Shown: in pieces, positions 18,958 to 27,937 of the stretch
Layout: each line of letters starts with the position of its first letter
Position numbering within the stretch: the stretch's first letter is position 1
Origin: Myxococcus xanthus
Lineage (GTDB): Bacteria; Myxococcota; Myxococcia; Myxococcales; Myxococcaceae
Direction: 5' to 3'
Assembly (NCBI RefSeq): GCF_900106535.1
Contig: NZ_FNOH01000006.1
Coordinates: 124,001 to 188,000, forward strand
DNA: 64,000 nucleotides
Program-made: the position numbers and the translations under genes
Notes under the pieces: generated by a model
What the model was told of the DNA's origin: nothing
What the model saw: only the letters and a program-made list of their open reading frames with translations
Databases searched by the model: none

Positions 18958-19058
18958 GCACAGCCTTGGAGTGAAACGCGCGTCCGTGGACATCCCTGGG
19001 CGCGCACACGGGGCGGGGAAGGAGCGCTTCGGGCGGGCCATGGTAGGCTCGCACCGCC

Positions 19059-20021
19059 GTGCGCCGCCTCAGCATCCTCGCCTTCGTTTCAGCTTGTGCC
19101 TGCGCTACCCGTGGCGCGGAGCCGAAGATGAGTTTCGAGGAGCTCTACGCCACCTCGGCTTCACAGTCACGCGCGCCAGATGCAGCGCCAGCGCCCCGCC
19201 GAGTGCGACCGCCCGCGCCGGAGACTGCTCCGGAGCTGCATGCCGTGCTCGCCGCCTTCGCGTCGCGAGCACAAGGCCTCCGTCAACAGGTGGCGCGAGG
19301 CGGGACGATGCCCGCCGCCCAGGTGGAGAATTGGGAGCAGGTGACCTTCGCATTGGACGGCTTCCTGTCGCGTCCCGCGGCGCCGCGCGTCGGCTCGGGT
19401 GATTTGCTGCAGGCCCAGAGCGTCCTGGAGGCCGAGCTGGAGCGGGACGGCTTCACCTATGGCGACATGCCGGCCCCGCTGGCCGAGGCGGTGGTGTTGC
19501 GCGTGGGCCGACTGGCGCTGCGCACCGCCGAGCTGCGCCGCCTGGAGCAGCCGCCCGAGCCGGCCGAGGATGCGCTTCCGCGCTTCTCCTGGCCGGTGGA
19601 TCCGGTGTCCGTCACCAGCCTCTTCGGCTACCGCTGGCACCCCGTGACAGGCGTGCACCGGCGCCACCTGGGCGTCGACCTGGCCGCGACGCAGGGCCAG
19701 CCCATCTACACGGCGGACAAGGGCGTGGTGCTGCGTGCGGGCCACAATGGCGACCATGGCCTCCAGGTGGAGGTCCAGCATGAGGGGCGCTGGGTGACGC
19801 GCTACAGCCACCTGTCCCGCGTGCTGGTGGACCCTGGCGAGGTGCTGGAGCGAGGCAACGCGGTGGGGCTGGCCGGGGAGACAGGGCTGGCCACCGGCGT
19901 CCACCTCCACTTCGAGCTGTGGCGTGACGGCCAGCCCATGGACCCACTGGAGGCGCTGGGTGACGCGGAGCCGCCTCCGGAGCCCATGCCGTCAGTGGCC
20001 CGTGGGCCCGTAAGCCGCTAG
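19059..20021 (+). CDS. M23-family peptidoglycan endopeptidase, probable lipoprotein
   Basis: 320 aa from a GTG start. The signal sequence ends in a lipobox-like VSAC (Cys13), so the mature protein is probably lipid-anchored in the periplasm. A helical Ala/Arg-rich segment (~45-170) precedes the LytM/M23 domain. Conserved M23 elements: FGYRWHPVTG, the HLGVDLA zinc motif (His ~204, Asp ~208), YSHLS and HLHFELW with the terminal catalytic His pair. It should cut peptide cross-links in peptidoglycan or, if inactive, regulate an amidase; the zinc ligands look complete, favouring an active enzyme. Its terminator hairpin is shared with the converging HU gene. Confidence 0.9.
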   Translation: MRRLSILAFVSACACATRGAEPKMSFEELYATSASQSRAPDAAPAPRRVRPPAPETAPELHAVLAAFASRAQGLRQQVARGGTMPAAQVENWEQVTFALDGFLSRPAAPRVGSGDLLQAQSVLEAELERDGFTYGDMPAPLAEAVVLRVGRLALRTAELRRLEQPPEPAEDALPRFSWPVDPVSVTSLFGYRWHPVTGVHRRHLGVDLAATQGQPIYTADKGVVLRAGHNGDHGLQVEVQHEGRWVTRYSHLSRVLVDPGEVLERGNAVGLAGETGLATGVHLHFELWRDGQPMDPLEALGDAEPPPEPMPSVARGPVSR

Positions 20022-20033
20022 CCCGCAATGCAA

Positions 20034-20065
20034 CAGGGGCGCCCCCTTTCGGGTGAGCGCCCCTG
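20034..20065. terminator. Bidirectional terminator between M23 gene and HU gene
   Basis: A 9-bp perfect stem (CAGGGGCGC at 20034-20042 and GCGCCCCTG at 20057-20065) closes a 14-nt loop that contains a further CCC/GGG pairing. It sits 12 bp after the M23 stop and 22 bp beyond the HU stop, on converging genes. Confidence 0.65.
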
Positions 20066-20087
20066 CGCGAAGTCCCTCGGCGATGGC

Positions 20088-20357
20088 CTAGAGGGAGTTC
20101 TTCAGCTCCTTGGCGGGCCGGAAGCCGATCGTCTTCGACGCCTTGAGCTTCATCATCTCGTTGGTCTGGGGGTTGCGAATCTTGCGAGCCTTGCGCGACC
20201 GAACCGACCAGGTTCCAAAGCCGGGATAGCTGAAGCGGGCGTCCTTCTTCACCGCCTTACCGATATTGGTGAAGACGATGTCGAGGATCTGCGCCGCCGA
20301 CTTCTTGGTGAGACGTGTCTGCGCCGCCACCACCTCGACGAGTTCTGCCTTGGTCAT
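20088..20357 (-). CDS. HU-family DNA-binding protein
   Basis: 89 aa, a typical HU/IHF subunit. It bends and compacts DNA as a dimer. Features: N-terminal MTKAELVEVVAAQTRLTKKSA helices, the dimer core FTNIGKAVKKDARFSYPGFGTW, the DNA-minor-groove arm IRNPQTNEMMKLKASK (in place of the usual GRNPxTGE), and the C-terminal GFRPAKELKNSL. The arm lacks the usual Gly at its tip and has Asn-Glu-Met-Met. A strong GGAGGGG ribosome-binding site and a promoter with a consensus TTGACA lie upstream, consistent with high expression. Myxobacteria carry several HU paralogues; which one this is cannot be told here. Confidence 0.93.
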   Translation of the reverse strand: MTKAELVEVVAAQTRLTKKSAAQILDIVFTNIGKAVKKDARFSYPGFGTWSVRSRKARKIRNPQTNEMMKLKASKTIGFRPAKELKNSL

Positions 20358-20671
20358 TACGCCCCTCCGTCCGTTGTCTGGCCTTGAAGTGCTTTAACCC
20401 GGCTGGTGGTAACAAATCGCTCTTTTCCCTGTCAATGCCGGCTGCGGTTTGGAGCCGGAAAATCGGCCTCCAGACGAAAAGTTGGCCCTCTGAAACACCG
20501 GGCGTAGGAAGGGTGTGGAGCGTCGCTTCCGATACATCATCGCGACCCATCCGTGGTGAATTGGAAAATAGCTGTGTTGTGATCGTGTTTTGAGGAAAGT
20601 CTTTGGAATATTGATCACTTGCGGAGAGGGGCTGATCGCGGTCGCGTGAGCCCTGGCGGGAAGGCACTAGG
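20358..20671. other. Divergent intergenic region between HU gene and lipoprotein gene
   Basis: 314 bp without a convincing gene and noticeably more AT-rich than its surroundings, especially 20540-20620. The HU-side half holds the promoter listed separately. The other half holds a short inverted repeat GTGATC (20579-20584)/GATCAC (20613-20618) and AT-rich stretches that could provide the promoter of the rightward lipoprotein gene, but no consensus pair stands out there. Confidence 0.5.
20406..20435 (-). promoter_or_regulatory. Sigma-70-type promoter of the HU gene
   Basis: On the minus strand a consensus -35 TTGACA (20435-20430) is followed after 18 bp by TACCAC (20411-20406) as a weak -10. 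Transcription would start about 40 bp upstream of the HU start codon, which has a GGAGG ribosome-binding site. Confidence 0.5.
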
Positions 20672-22300
20672 ATGCTTGCTTGCGTGCGTTTTCGAACCTT
20701 CCTGATCTTGATCCTGCTGCTCGCCAGCGCCTGTCGGAGCCCTTCGCATCGCGAGGCGCAACCAGCCGCGTCGTCCCCGGCCCCCAGCACCCTCTGGGTG
20801 GACGCGGCTGGCGCGGAGCCTGGCGACGGCTCGCGTGAGCGCCCGCTGCGCCAGCTCGGCGAGGCACTGGCGCGGCCCGGAGCCCTGACCGTGCGGGTAG
20901 CCCCGGGGCGTTACACAGGGCCGTTCCTGATCCCACCCGGAGTTCGGGTGGAGGGGCAGGGGCCGGGGGTGGTGCTGCAAGCGGAGGGCGCTGCTCGCAC
21001 GGTCATTCAGGTGGGTGAAGATGCGGAGTTGTCGGATTTTGTCGTCCAGGGTGGGCTCTGGGGGGTGGAGAGCATGGGCGGCGGCCATGTCCGGCTGGCG
21101 CGAGTGGGCTTCAGGGGGCAGGTGACGGGAGCGGTGCGCGTGGAGGCCGGGCGGCTGGATGTGGAGGACAGCCGGTTCGAGGCGGCGCCAGCGGCCATGG
21201 TGGGGGTGTTGCTGGAAAGCGGACGGGCCCCGTCTCCGGAGAGTGGCGAGCAATCGGCACCGCGCGACGCCTCGCCCAAGCCCGAGGTGCTGTCGAACAC
21301 GGACGGATCCATGCACTCGCCTCAGGACAGCGAGGCCGCCACGGGCGCTGGAGCGCAGCAGGAAGACCCGAGACATGCCGGAGCCATCGTGGAAGCCCAC
21401 ATCCGCGGGAGCACCTTCACCGGCCCCTACCGTCGAGCCGTGCGGCTGCGCGGCGCGGACGTGCGGGCCACGTTGGAGGACCTCCAGTTCACGGGGGCCG
21501 CGACAGCGGTCGGCGTGGACGGTGCGTACGCCGAGGTGCGGCGCTCCACCGCGGAAGGTGGGCAGGCGGCGGCTTTCTCGGTGATGGACGGCACCCTCAT
21601 CCTGGATGAGGTCTCCGTGACGGGGCACGAGTACGGCGTGTCCTCCATGCAAGCACGCAGGCTCGACGTGCACCGCTTCACGTCGGTGCGGGCCATTCGG
21701 GCCGGCATGGGACTGCTGATGTCATGCGTCCGGCTCCGGGACATCGTGGTGCGGGACAGCGGCGCCTATGGCGGGCTTCAGTTCTCGGGCGGGGACCTGG
21801 ACGTCCAGGGCGTTCGAGTGGACGGCGCCGCCGAGTACGGGGTGATGGCGCTGCGTGGGAAGCTGCGGCTTCGTGACGTGGACATCCGCCGGGTGCGCAC
21901 GGCGGACGGTGTCACCGGGGATGGCCTGCACCTGCGTCAGGTCGAAGCGGACGTGGAGGGCGTCGTGGTGCGCGATGCACAGGGGGCGTGTGTCCTCGCG
22001 GCGCAGAATGCCCGCGTGTCACTGCGGGGCGCGAAGCTGGAGACCTGCGGGTACGTCGGCCTGCTGACGGACACCCTGGCGCGCATGAACGCCGTCAACG
22101 TGGACATTCAAGGGGCGGCGACGGCGCTGGGCGCTCTGGGAAACGGCGAGTTGCGTGTGGAATCCCTCTCCGCGAGTGGCCTGGAGACGGGGTTCGTCCA
22201 TGCGGAGTGCGAGGGCGCCACGCAGGTGCACCTGAAGGAATTCCGCTCCGAGGACACGCGAGGCCTGTCGGCGCGCTGTGTCCACGCCAGTCCGAAGTGA
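20672..22300 (+). CDS. Lipoprotein with right-handed parallel beta-helix
   Basis: 542 aa. The signal sequence with LLLASAC gives a probable lipid-modified Cys near residue 21. Next comes a DUF1565-like opening (LWVDAAGAEPGDGSRERPLRQL then RVAPGRYTGPFLIPPGVRVEG), the usual lead into a pectate-lyase-like beta-helix. From ~100 to the end there are about 15-17 rungs of ~20-25 residues with V/L-R-x-x-x-[VF] strands and Gly turns. One disordered Ser/Pro/Glu-rich loop (~187-235) interrupts the helix. Such proteins bind or cleave polysaccharides, or serve as surface structures; no catalytic set can be assigned. ATG 20672 has a GGCGGGAAGG element upstream. Confidence 0.8.
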   Translation: MLACVRFRTFLILILLLASACRSPSHREAQPAASSPAPSTLWVDAAGAEPGDGSRERPLRQLGEALARPGALTVRVAPGRYTGPFLIPPGVRVEGQGPGVVLQAEGAARTVIQVGEDAELSDFVVQGGLWGVESMGGGHVRLARVGFRGQVTGAVRVEAGRLDVEDSRFEAAPAAMVGVLLESGRAPSPESGEQSAPRDASPKPEVLSNTDGSMHSPQDSEAATGAGAQQEDPRHAGAIVEAHIRGSTFTGPYRRAVRLRGADVRATLEDLQFTGAATAVGVDGAYAEVRRSTAEGGQAAAFSVMDGTLILDEVSVTGHEYGVSSMQARRLDVHRFTSVRAIRAGMGLLMSCVRLRDIVVRDSGAYGGLQFSGGDLDVQGVRVDGAAEYGVMALRGKLRLRDVDIRRVRTADGVTGDGLHLRQVEADVEGVVVRDAQGACVLAAQNARVSLRGAKLETCGYVGLLTDTLARMNAVNVDIQGAATALGALGNGELRVESLSASGLETGFVHAECEGATQVHLKEFRSEDTRGLSARCVHASPK

Positions 22301-22340
22301 ACCGGCACGACAGCAACGGTTGCTCCATCCCGCTGGATGC

Positions 22341-23504
22341 TCATGGGACGGAGCGCTCCGGCTCGCGAGGCTCCTCTTCCACTGGGGCGGGAGCGGGGTC
22401 GGTGATGGCGGCGGGCAGGGCGGAGGCATGTCGCTCCAGCCACTCGCGGATGACGGGATAGACCTCCGACGGGGCGCCGGTGCCGAAGATGAGGTCCCCG
22501 TGCCCGTAGTTCATCTTGTCGCCATGGTCCGTGCCGAAGATATGCAGCGTGCGGTCGGGCGCGGTGGCGAGCGCGAACTGCGACTCCACGTTGCCCGGCG
22601 TGGCCAGCCGGTCCGAACTGCCGCCCATGACGAGCAGCGGAAGCTGGAGCTGTGCGATGCCAGCGCGCCAGTCCTTCGTGCGGTCAAAGGAGCGGAACAT
22701 GTCGTGCTCAATCCAGTCCTGGAACTGAAGCAGCACCTTGCGGCTCATCGACGACATCATGTTCGCGTAGACCTGCCGCTGGATGCGCGGGGGGATGTGC
22801 TCGGGGTTCACCAGCAGGTCGGACAGGGGCAGGGTGATGTAGCCCAGGAACGGCGCGAGGCTGGCGCTCATCCACTCCTGCCGGAAGCGTGCGGGCCAGG
22901 CGGCACGGACGCCCATGGAGATGAGCGTGCGCAGGAAGGGCTCCGACTTGAAGTGCACGGGAGCGCCCAGCGCGAGCAACCCCGCAAGCTTCTCCCCGTG
23001 CGGGCCTTGCGCGACGCCGTAGCCCACCAGCCCGCCCAGGGAATGGCCGAGCCAGAATGCGCATTTCGCACCCGTCTCCTTCAACGCCAGCTCCAACAGC
23101 GCGGGTCCATCCTGGAGGATGTGGTCGTCGATGGTGAAGTCCGTGTACCTCCGTCCTCGGGGCGGCCGGCGCGAGTGCCCGGTGCCGCGCCACTCGACGC
23201 TGAAGCAGTCGAAACCCGCTTCGGTCAGGTAGTGCGCGACGGAGTAGGGGGGCTCGAAGTCGAAGGTGAACCGGTTCGCCGCGAGCCCGTGGCACAGCAG
23301 CACGGGCTCCTCGAATCGGCGCACGGCCGCGCGCCGCGCGTGAATCACCAGCTCCCATCCGTCCTCGCAGCGGGCGCGGAGGACCTGGGGCAGCTCCGCC
23401 CTGGGGCGGTACCATCGTCGCACGGCCACGACCCAAAGGACGTTCCACAGAACGAGTGCGACCCCGGCGACCAGTACCCACACCACCCACCGCGAAGCAT
23501 CCAT
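22341..23504 (-). CDS. Membrane-anchored alpha/beta hydrolase
   Basis: 387 aa. One N-terminal transmembrane anchor (residues ~6-27) is followed by an alpha/beta-hydrolase fold of the lipase/acyltransferase type. The oxyanion segment is VLLCHGLAANRFTFD, the nucleophile elbow GHSLGG carries Ser155, and the acid and His are probably in GGSSDRLATP and NYGHGDL. A conserved EWRGTGHSRRP strand follows the pattern of the PhaC/Ytp-type esterases. The C-terminus is a Pro/Glu tail. It could act on lipids or esters near the inner membrane; the substrate is unknown. The ATG is preceded by an almost perfect AAAGGAGGATGC ribosome-binding site. It is divergent from pssA (93 bp between starts). Confidence 0.87.
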   Translation of the reverse strand: MDASRWVVWVLVAGVALVLWNVLWVVAVRRWYRPRAELPQVLRARCEDGWELVIHARRAAVRRFEEPVLLCHGLAANRFTFDFEPPYSVAHYLTEAGFDCFSVEWRGTGHSRRPPRGRRYTDFTIDDHILQDGPALLELALKETGAKCAFWLGHSLGGLVGYGVAQGPHGEKLAGLLALGAPVHFKSEPFLRTLISMGVRAAWPARFRQEWMSASLAPFLGYITLPLSDLLVNPEHIPPRIQRQVYANMMSSMSRKVLLQFQDWIEHDMFRSFDRTKDWRAGIAQLQLPLLVMGGSSDRLATPGNVESQFALATAPDRTLHIFGTDHGDKMNYGHGDLIFGTGAPSEVYPVIREWLERHASALPAAITDPAPAPVEEEPREPERSVP

Positions 23505-23597
23505 GCATCCTCCTTTTCAAAAATAAAACCCTGCTAAGGTCGGTTCACCCGCCGTCCTGCCGCCGGGAAGTCACGGTCATCAGAGGAAGTCGAGGGA

Positions 23598-24464
23598 ATG
23601 ATGAAGTTGCGGAAACTGATGTTCGTGCTGCCGAATCTCTTCACCGTCACGTCCATTTTCTGCGGCTTCTACGCCATCACCTTGTGCACGGGGGACGCCG
23701 AACCGGTGCAGCTGTACCAGGCGGCCCTGGCCATCTTCTTCGCCATGTTCTTCGACGGCTTCGATGGCCGGGTGGCCCGGTTGACGAAGACTCAGAGCGA
23801 CTTCGGCGTGCAGCTCGACAGTCTGGCGGATGTCATCTCCTTCGGAGCGGCGCCCTCTCTCCTGGTGTACAAGTGGGCGCTCGAGCCCCTGGGGTTCATG
23901 GGGCTGTTCATCGCGTTCTCCTTCGCGGCCTGTGGTGCATTGCGTCTGGCGCGCTTCAACGTGCTGGCGGCGCGCAACCCGCACGGAGGCGGTGGCAGTT
24001 TCTTCGTGGGCCTGCCCATCCCCGTGGCGGCCGGAATGCTGGTCTCCGTCATCATCTCCCACCATGCGGCGACGCAGGGGCAGCCCCTGGCCGAGAGCGC
24101 CGTGGTGCCCATGGCGGTGGCGGTGGCCGGCCTGGCGCTGCTGATGGTGTCGACGGTGCGCTATCGCACCTTCAAGGACACGCGGCCCAACCGGAAGAGC
24201 GCGCTGGCTTTCATGCTCGTGGTGGTGGGCGGCACGGTGATCGCCACGCAGTTGCACCCGGCCTGGGTGCTGGTGGCGTGCTGCGGCGCCTACCTCGCGC
24301 TGGGGCTGGTGGAGTCGGCGGTGCTGGTCCGCAGTCGGCTGGTCGCTCGCAAGGGGGCGGCCCCCTGCGCGGTGGCCGCGGTCGCGGTGGCCACGGTCAT
24401 CGACGACGAGGAAGAAGAGGACGCGGAGTCCAACCAGGGCAACGACGGGCCCGCGTACCTCTGA
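23598..24464 (+). CDS. pssA: CDP-diacylglycerol--serine O-phosphatidyltransferase
   Basis: 288 aa integral membrane enzyme that makes phosphatidylserine, the precursor of phosphatidylethanolamine. The CDP-alcohol phosphotransferase signature is complete: D56-G-x2-A-R-x8-G70-x3-D74-x3-D78. It starts with the family pattern LPNLFTVTSIFCGFYAI and has about eight hydrophobic segments, and SFGAAPSLLVY and ACGALRLARFNV are typical of type II PssA. The last ~35 residues form an acidic cytoplasmic tail with EEEEDAES, which is not part of the catalytic core. No psd gene is adjacent. Confidence 0.93.
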   Translation: MMKLRKLMFVLPNLFTVTSIFCGFYAITLCTGDAEPVQLYQAALAIFFAMFFDGFDGRVARLTKTQSDFGVQLDSLADVISFGAAPSLLVYKWALEPLGFMGLFIAFSFAACGALRLARFNVLAARNPHGGGGSFFVGLPIPVAAGMLVSVIISHHAATQGQPLAESAVVPMAVAVAGLALLMVSTVRYRTFKDTRPNRKSALAFMLVVVGGTVIATQLHPAWVLVACCGAYLALGLVESAVLVRSRLVARKGAAPCAVAAVAVATVIDDEEEEDAESNQGNDGPAYL

Positions 24465-24489
24465 CCTGGAGGACGCTGTTTCCCGCTCG

Positions 24490-24511
24490 GCCCCCTTCCA
24501 GACCAGGGGGC
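24490..24511 (+). terminator. Hairpin after pssA
   Basis: A 6-bp perfect stem (GCCCCC at 24490-24495 and GGGGGC at 24506-24511) with a 10-nt loop, 25 bp after the pssA stop. Only scattered T residues follow, so it would be an imperfect intrinsic terminator. Confidence 0.4.
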
Positions 24512-24575
24512 GTTGCTGCTTGAGTGCGCTTCGGTCCGTGCCCAGCCGTCCGGCTGCCGCTAGGATGCGCGGCCC

Positions 24576-25841
24576 ATGCGCGTCGAGCTGCTGTGCACCG
24601 GTGACGAGCTCGTCACCGGCCTCATTACGGATACGAACAGCACGTACCTGGAGGCCCGCCTCTTCGACCTTGGCGTCAAGGTGGAGCGCGTGGTCCTGGT
24701 GGGTGACGTGCGGCCGGACATCATCCAGTCGCTGAAGGAAGCCGCGTCGCGCGCGGATGTGGTGGTGGTGTCGGGGGGCCTGGGGCCCACGGCGGACGAC
24801 TTCACCCTCGAATGCGCCGCGGAGGCCGCGGGCGTGCCGCTGGAGGAGGATGCCCAGGTCCTCGACTGGCTGCACCAGCGCTACGCCGCGCGAGGCCTGT
24901 CGCCCAACCCGAGCGCCCTGCGCATGGCCCGCGTCCCCCAGGGCTCGGAGCCCGTGAAGAACCCCGAGGGCTCCGCGCCGCTCGTCGTGATGAAGCTGGG
25001 TGGCGCCCAGTTGTTCTTCCTTCCGGGGGTGCCCCGTGAGTTCAAGGCGCTCCTGGAAGGCGAGGTGCTGCCGCGGATCCGCGCGACGCTGGACGCCCGC
25101 CCCGAGCGCACCTACCGGGCCTTCCGGCTGCTGCGCACGGTGGGCATCCCGGAGTCGGAGCTCGACATTGCGGTTGCTCCCATGGGCCCCCGGCATCCCC
25201 GCATCGTGTTCGGCTTCCGCACCCACGCCCCCGAAAACCACCTGAAGCTGATGGCGGAGGCCCCCTCCCAATCGGAAGCGGATGCCGCGCTCGCCGCCGT
25301 GGAGGTGGAGTGCCGCCAGATGCTGGGCACGAAGCTCTTCGGTGTGGACTCGGAAGCGTACGCCGCGGTGGTCCTCGAAACGCTTCGTCGGGCGGGCGCC
25401 ACGCTGGCGGTGGCGGAGAGCTGCACCGGCGGCCTCATCGCCCAGCAGCTCACGGCCGTGCCGGGCTCCAGCGAGGTCTTCATCGGCGGCGCGGTGGTGT
25501 ACTCGGAGAAGATGAAATCCGCATGGGTGGGCGTTCCTCCCGACGTGCTCGCACGGCACACGGCTGTCTCGCGGGAGACGGCCGAGGCCATGGCGGAGGG
25601 CGTGCGCGATGCCTGTGGCACGACCTACGGCCTGTCGGTGACGGGATACGCGGGCCCTGGCGGTGGCACGCCGGAGGACCCCGTTGGCACCGTGTACTGC
25701 GCGCTGTCGGCGCCTGGCGTGCCCACCCGCTGTGAGCGCATCTCTGTCACCGGCGACCGCGACCGCGTGCGCCTGTTCGCCGCTTCCCACACGCTTGAAA
25801 TGCTGCGGCAGCACCTGCTCGCCGCGCCCGCTACCCCATGA
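24576..25841 (+). CDS. cinA: CinA-family protein (nicotinamide-nucleotide amidase)
   Basis: 421 aa, the full two-domain CinA. The N-terminal MoeA/MogA-like COG1058 domain has GDELVTGLITDTNSTYL and VVVSGGLGPTADD. The C-terminal amidase domain (PncC type, from ~residue 265) has LAVAESCTGGLIAQQLT with the Ser-Cys-Thr active-site region, SVTGYAGPGGGTPEDPVGTVY and a terminal RLFAASHTLEMLR block. The protein hydrolyses nicotinamide mononucleotide and, via its N-domain, ADP-ribose, and so recycles pyridine nucleotides. It was named from competence genes in Gram-positives, often beside recA. Here recA lies only 2 kb downstream but on the other strand. The stop overlaps the next gene by 4 bp (ATGA). 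Confidence 0.94.
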   Translation: MRVELLCTGDELVTGLITDTNSTYLEARLFDLGVKVERVVLVGDVRPDIIQSLKEAASRADVVVVSGGLGPTADDFTLECAAEAAGVPLEEDAQVLDWLHQRYAARGLSPNPSALRMARVPQGSEPVKNPEGSAPLVVMKLGGAQLFFLPGVPREFKALLEGEVLPRIRATLDARPERTYRAFRLLRTVGIPESELDIAVAPMGPRHPRIVFGFRTHAPENHLKLMAEAPSQSEADAALAAVEVECRQMLGTKLFGVDSEAYAAVVLETLRRAGATLAVAESCTGGLIAQQLTAVPGSSEVFIGGAVVYSEKMKSAWVGVPPDVLARHTAVSRETAEAMAEGVRDACGTTYGLSVTGYAGPGGGTPEDPVGTVYCALSAPGVPTRCERISVTGDRDRVRLFAASHTLEMLRQHLLAAPATP

Positions 25842-27370
25842 GCCGTTCCAAGTCCAAGCGCCCCCGTCCGCCCTCCTCCGAGCCGGGAGCTTCCGAACCA
25901 GCCGCGTCAGGAGCGTCCGCTGTCGCGCCCGTCGCTCCGCACCAGGATGCGGGGCCCGCAGCCGCCAGCGCGCCAGTCCCTTCCGCCGAACCCGAAGCCG
26001 CCCCGCCTTCGGTGCCACCGCCCGCGTCCTCACCGGGCACCCCCGTGTCGGGAGGCCTGCCGTTGAACGTCGCGCGTGTGTGGCTGTCCGCCTACCGCGT
26101 GGAGGTGGTGCTGTTCGTGGTCGCCTTCGTGGTGCTCGCCAGCTTCAGCTCCCAGCGCTTCCTGCGCCAGAGCGCCGCGCCTCACTTCGTCTATCAGGCC
26201 CAGGCGTGGATGGAGGGGCGGCTGGACGTGGACCCGCAGGTGCTGCCCAACATGGAGGACTGGGCCTGCGTCCGCATGGTGAACGGCGACAAGGTCCGTT
26301 GCACCGGACGCCCGCTCCCAACGGACCGCTGGTTCGTGAGCTTCCCGTCCTTCCCCGCGGTGGCGATGTTGCCCTTCGTCGCACTGCACGGCTACCAGTT
26401 CAACGACACCTCGTTTGGTGTCATCGTCGGTGCGCTGGCGGTGGCGCTCTTCTTCTCGCTGCTGCGCTTCCTGGCGAAGGAAGGGGAGACGGAGCGCAAC
26501 CGCAACGAGAACGTGGCCCTGGCGCTCATCCTCGCCTTCGGCACCCTGTTCTTCTACTGCGCCATCCGGGGAGAGGTCTGGTTCAGCGCCGAGGTGATGG
26601 GCGTGGCGCTCACCTGTCTCTACGTACGCAACGCCGTCCGGGCGCATCGTCCGCTGCTCGCGGGCCTGTTCTTCTCCATGGCGACGCTCACGCGGACGCC
26701 CTTGCTCTTCACGGGGCTCTTCTTCGTGCTGGAGGCGCTGTGTCCCGGGCCGGAGCCTCGCCTGGCGCAGCTCAAGGCCCTGGCGCAGAACTGGACGCCC
26801 GCCGCGAAGAAGCTGGGCCTCTTCACGTTGGGCGCCGCGCCGCTGGCGGGGCTCGCAGCCGCATACAACGTCTACCGCTACGGCCGGCTGAGCGAGTTCG
26901 GGCACGCGTACCTCTTCAACAACCGCGTCAACGCGGACATCGACCGCACGGGGCTCTTCAATTGGGAGTACCTGCCACGAAACCTGGAGGCGGCCTTCTT
27001 CAAGCTGCCCTCGGTGTCCTTGTCTCCGCTGAAGCTGGGATATGACCCGCACGGGCTGACGCTGCTGCTGACGCTGCCGCTGCTCGTCTTCCTGTTGGTG
27101 CCGAAGACGCGCCCGCGCCTGCATTGGCCGGTGTGGCTCACCGTGGCGGTGTGCGCGCTGCCCGGGCTCTTCTATCAGAACACCGGTTACATGCAGTTCG
27201 GCTTCCGGTTCAGCCTCGACTACACGCCTTATCTCCTCCTGCTCTTCGCATTGGGGGGGTGGTCCCTGCGGAATCGGGCGGTGATGGCCGCGGTGGCGCT
27301 TGGGGTGCTGGTGAACTTCTGGGGAGCGGTGGCTTTCCGCGGCTACACGGAACTTGTCCGGAACTGGTAG
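25838..27370 (+). CDS. Polytopic membrane protein, GT-C glycosyltransferase-like
   Basis: 510 aa. The first ~70 residues are a disordered Pro/Ala/Ser-rich cytoplasmic stretch, followed by about 9-10 hydrophobic helices. The first extracytoplasmic loop contains HFVYQAQAWMEGRLDVDP and a Cys pair (WACVRM and VRCTGR). FYCAIRGEVWFSAEVMGVAL, LFFSMATLTRTPLLF, and GFRFSLDYTPYLLLLFA resemble PMT/GT39-like membrane glycosyltransferases that use lipid-linked sugars, but there is no clear acidic catalytic motif in the first loop, so the enzymatic assignment is tentative. Translationally coupled to cinA by an ATGA overlap, which is more likely economy than shared function. Confidence 0.72.
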   Translation: MSRSKSKRPRPPSSEPGASEPAASGASAVAPVAPHQDAGPAAASAPVPSAEPEAAPPSVPPPASSPGTPVSGGLPLNVARVWLSAYRVEVVLFVVAFVVLASFSSQRFLRQSAAPHFVYQAQAWMEGRLDVDPQVLPNMEDWACVRMVNGDKVRCTGRPLPTDRWFVSFPSFPAVAMLPFVALHGYQFNDTSFGVIVGALAVALFFSLLRFLAKEGETERNRNENVALALILAFGTLFFYCAIRGEVWFSAEVMGVALTCLYVRNAVRAHRPLLAGLFFSMATLTRTPLLFTGLFFVLEALCPGPEPRLAQLKALAQNWTPAAKKLGLFTLGAAPLAGLAAAYNVYRYGRLSEFGHAYLFNNRVNADIDRTGLFNWEYLPRNLEAAFFKLPSVSLSPLKLGYDPHGLTLLLTLPLLVFLLVPKTRPRLHWPVWLTVAVCALPGLFYQNTGYMQFGFRFSLDYTPYLLLLFALGGWSLRNRAVMAAVALGVLVNFWGAVAFRGYTELVRNW

Positions 27371-27415
27371 CGCCCCACGTTTCATGGGCTTGAATCCTTC
27401 GCGCTTCACGCGCAG

Positions 27416-27937
27416 ATGAGAGACGTCATGCAACCACCCACTGGACAGCCGCCTCCCGGCAAGCGCTGGCACACCCGTGAGGACAGCGGCATCCGCCTCG
27501 ACGCCAGGATGCGCTGGTGGCACGACGACGAGCCCATCCTCCATCCCAAGATCATCGAGCTCTTCAACGCCTCGCTCGTGCTGGATGACGCGGACCGCTA
27601 CCAGCTCCGCATTGGCAACGACTGGTGCTTCATCCAGGTTGAAGGCGCCGCCTACGAGGTCCGGACAGTGGACGTCACCCCCGACGAGCGGGTGTCCGTG
27701 CGCCTGAGCGACCGCACCGCCGAGGCGCTGGACGTCGCCAGCCTGCATCTGGACGCGGACGGCGTGTTGTCCTGCCGAGTGAAGCAGGGGCGGGCCCAGG
27801 CGCGCCTCTCGCGCGACGCGCAGTACCAGCTCGGACAGCTCCTGGAAGAAGGGCCCGACGGCGGGCTCGTGCTGAATGTCGGTCAGCGCAAGCTCGCCGT
27901 CCCGGTCAAGCTGGACGTGTTGGCGTCCTCCGTCTAG
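27416..27937 (+). CDS. DUF1285-like protein
   Basis: 173 aa soluble protein. The central part ([17 protein letters not shown], then [20 protein letters not shown]) matches the layout of DUF1285: a WFhxGxPI...L strand-helix followed by an RVEVEDAPF-like strand. DUF1285 proteins are small beta-rich proteins of unknown role. A second in-frame ATG at 27428 is an equally good start candidate. The stop codon overlaps that of the converging recA gene (27934-27937), with no terminator hairpin between them. Confidence 0.75.
   Translation: MRDVMQPPTGQPPPGKRWHTREDSGIRLDARMRWWHDDEPILHPKIIELFNASLVLDDADRYQLRIGNDWCFIQVEGAAYEVRTVDVTPDERVSVRLSDRTAEALDVASLHLDADGVLSCRVKQGRAQARLSRDAQYQLGQLLEEGPDGGLVLNVGQRKLAVPVKLDVLASSV

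Noticed and set aside
23580-26033. 817-codon minus-strand frame opposite pssA and cinA
   Set aside because: It spans two unrelated real genes and their intergenic hairpin, a sign that it is only a stop-free shadow frame.
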